Positions 5,955 to 6,718 of a DNA stretch of 6,718 nt are shown one piece after another; the first letter of the stretch is position 1; every line of letters begins with the position of its first letter. Both the position numbers and the translations under genes were made by a program. Origin of the DNA: Salibacteraceae bacterium (GTDB taxonomy: Bacteria > Bacteroidota > Bacteroidia > Flavobacteriales_G > Salibacteraceae); assembly GCA_023262195.1 (NCBI GenBank), contig JALRDM010000167.1:1-6718 (forward strand), in the 5' to 3' direction. The notes under the pieces are model-generated. The model was not told where the DNA came from. It saw only the letters and a program-made list of their open reading frames with translations, and ran no database searches.

Positions 5955-6718
5955 ATGAAGCTTTCTCAATTTAAATTCAACCTTCCGAAAGACCTGGTTG
6001 CTGAGTATCCATCCGAAGAACGCGATGAAGCGAGATTGATGGTTGTAGATGTGAGTAAAGGAACTATTGAGCATCGCGTGTTTAAGGATATCATCGACTA
6101 CTTTGACGAAGGAGACGTAATGGTTCTTAACGATACACGTGTTTTCCCGGCTCGATTATATGGAAATAAGGAAAAAACAGGAGCGAAAATAGAAGTGTTT
6201 CTTCTTAGAGAGCTTAATCGTGAGAGCAGGCTTTGGGATGTTTTAGTAGACCCAGCAAGGAAAATCAGGATTGGAAATAAGCTCTACTTTGGTGAAGACG
6301 ATTCACTGGTAGCCGAAGTAATCGACAATACCACAAGTCGAGGCCGGACACTTAGATTCTTGTTTGACGGCAGCTACGAAGAATTCAGAGAAACACTCAT
6401 GAACATGGGTAATACTCCATTGCCAAAGTATATCAAAAGAGAGGTTGAGCCTTCTGATGAAGAGCGCTATCAAACCATCTATGCTGCAAACGAGGGTGCT
6501 GTTGCCGCTCCTACGGCAGGTTTGCACTTTAGCCGAGAGTTAATGAAAAGGCTTGAACTCAAAGGCATTGATTTTGCGAATCTTACGCTACATGTTGGGC
6601 TAGGGACTTTCCGAACCGTGGAAGTGGAAGATTTAACGAAGCATAAAATGGACTCAGAGCAGGTGATTATTGGCCAAGAGTGCTGTGACATAGTGAATAA
6701 CGCAAAGGATAAAAAGAA
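5955..6718 (+). CDS. queA: S-adenosylmethionine:tRNA ribosyltransferase-isomerase QueA (3' truncated by window)
   Basis: QueA transfers and isomerises the ribosyl part of S-adenosylmethionine onto 7-aminomethyl-7-deazaguanine at position 34 of tRNA. This makes epoxyqueuosine, the penultimate step of queuosine synthesis, in the cytoplasm. The frame stays open to the window end with 254 complete codons, out of about 350 expected for the family. Conserved blocks seen are [12 protein letters not shown] at 59-70, [21 protein letters not shown] at 172-192 and [20 protein letters not shown] from 213. The start at 5955 gives [11 protein letters not shown], the usual N-terminus. An in-frame ATG at 5943 would add only four residues (MTYR) and is less likely. 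The gap upstream has its own promoter-like element, so it may be transcribed separately from truB. Confidence 0.96.
   Translation, partial: MKLSQFKFNLPKDLVAEYPSEERDEARLMVVDVSKGTIEHRVFKDIIDYFDEGDVMVLNDTRVFPARLYGNKEKTGAKIEVFLLRELNRESRLWDVLVDPARKIRIGNKLYFGEDDSLVAEVIDNTTSRGRTLRFLFDGSYEEFRETLMNMGNTPLPKYIKREVEPSDEERYQTIYAANEGAVAAPTAGLHFSRELMKRLELKGIDFANLTLHVGLGTFRTVEVEDLTKHKMDSEQVIIGQECCDIVNNAKDKK

Noticed and set aside
1..6718. CRISPR array, tRNA/rRNA gene, insertion sequence, attachment site or defence island
   Set aside because: No spaced direct repeats, cloverleaf-like sequence, transposase or integrase motif, or terminal inverted repeats were seen. The window is almost entirely covered by housekeeping and envelope genes.

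Overview
The window looks like ordinary chromosome from a member of the Bacteroidota, possibly a Cytophagales- or Flavobacteriia-type lineage, though I cannot fix the order. Four things point there. The gene order ftsX – DUF3098 – uppP – truB – queA is characteristic of that phylum. The small DUF3098 protein is, as far as I know, essentially restricted to it. None of the start codons has a convincing Shine-Dalgarno sequence. The gap before queA carries a TAnnTTTG-type -7 element. Base composition is moderately AT-rich and looks even throughout, with no sign of foreign DNA. All genes lie on the + strand and gaps are short (largest about 75 nt).

Layout. 1-786: 3' part of serS (seryl-tRNA synthetase). 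783-1349: a predicted lipoprotein of unknown function, overlapping serS by an ATGA. About 1336-3177: a secreted TPR-repeat protein whose most likely start is a non-canonical CTG that overlaps the lipoprotein gene. 3178-3254: a gap with a short inverted repeat and a weak promoter-like sequence. 3255-4133: ftsX. 4136-4366: DUF3098 two-helix membrane protein. 4373-5161: uppP (TTG start). 5168-5881: truB. 5882-5954: a gap with a good -7 promoter element. 5955-end: queA, cut by the window edge.

How the genes work together. I infer three transcription units: serS-lipoprotein-TPR; ftsX-DUF3098-uppP-truB; and queA onward. The themes are tRNA charging and modification (SerS, TruB, QueA) and envelope or peptidoglycan biology (FtsX, UppP, probably DUF3098, and the exported lipoprotein/TPR pair). 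No mobile element, CRISPR array, RNA gene or defence system is visible. The points most worth a second look are the start of the TPR gene, the uncharacterised lipoprotein/TPR pair, and the role of the DUF3098 protein between ftsX and uppP.
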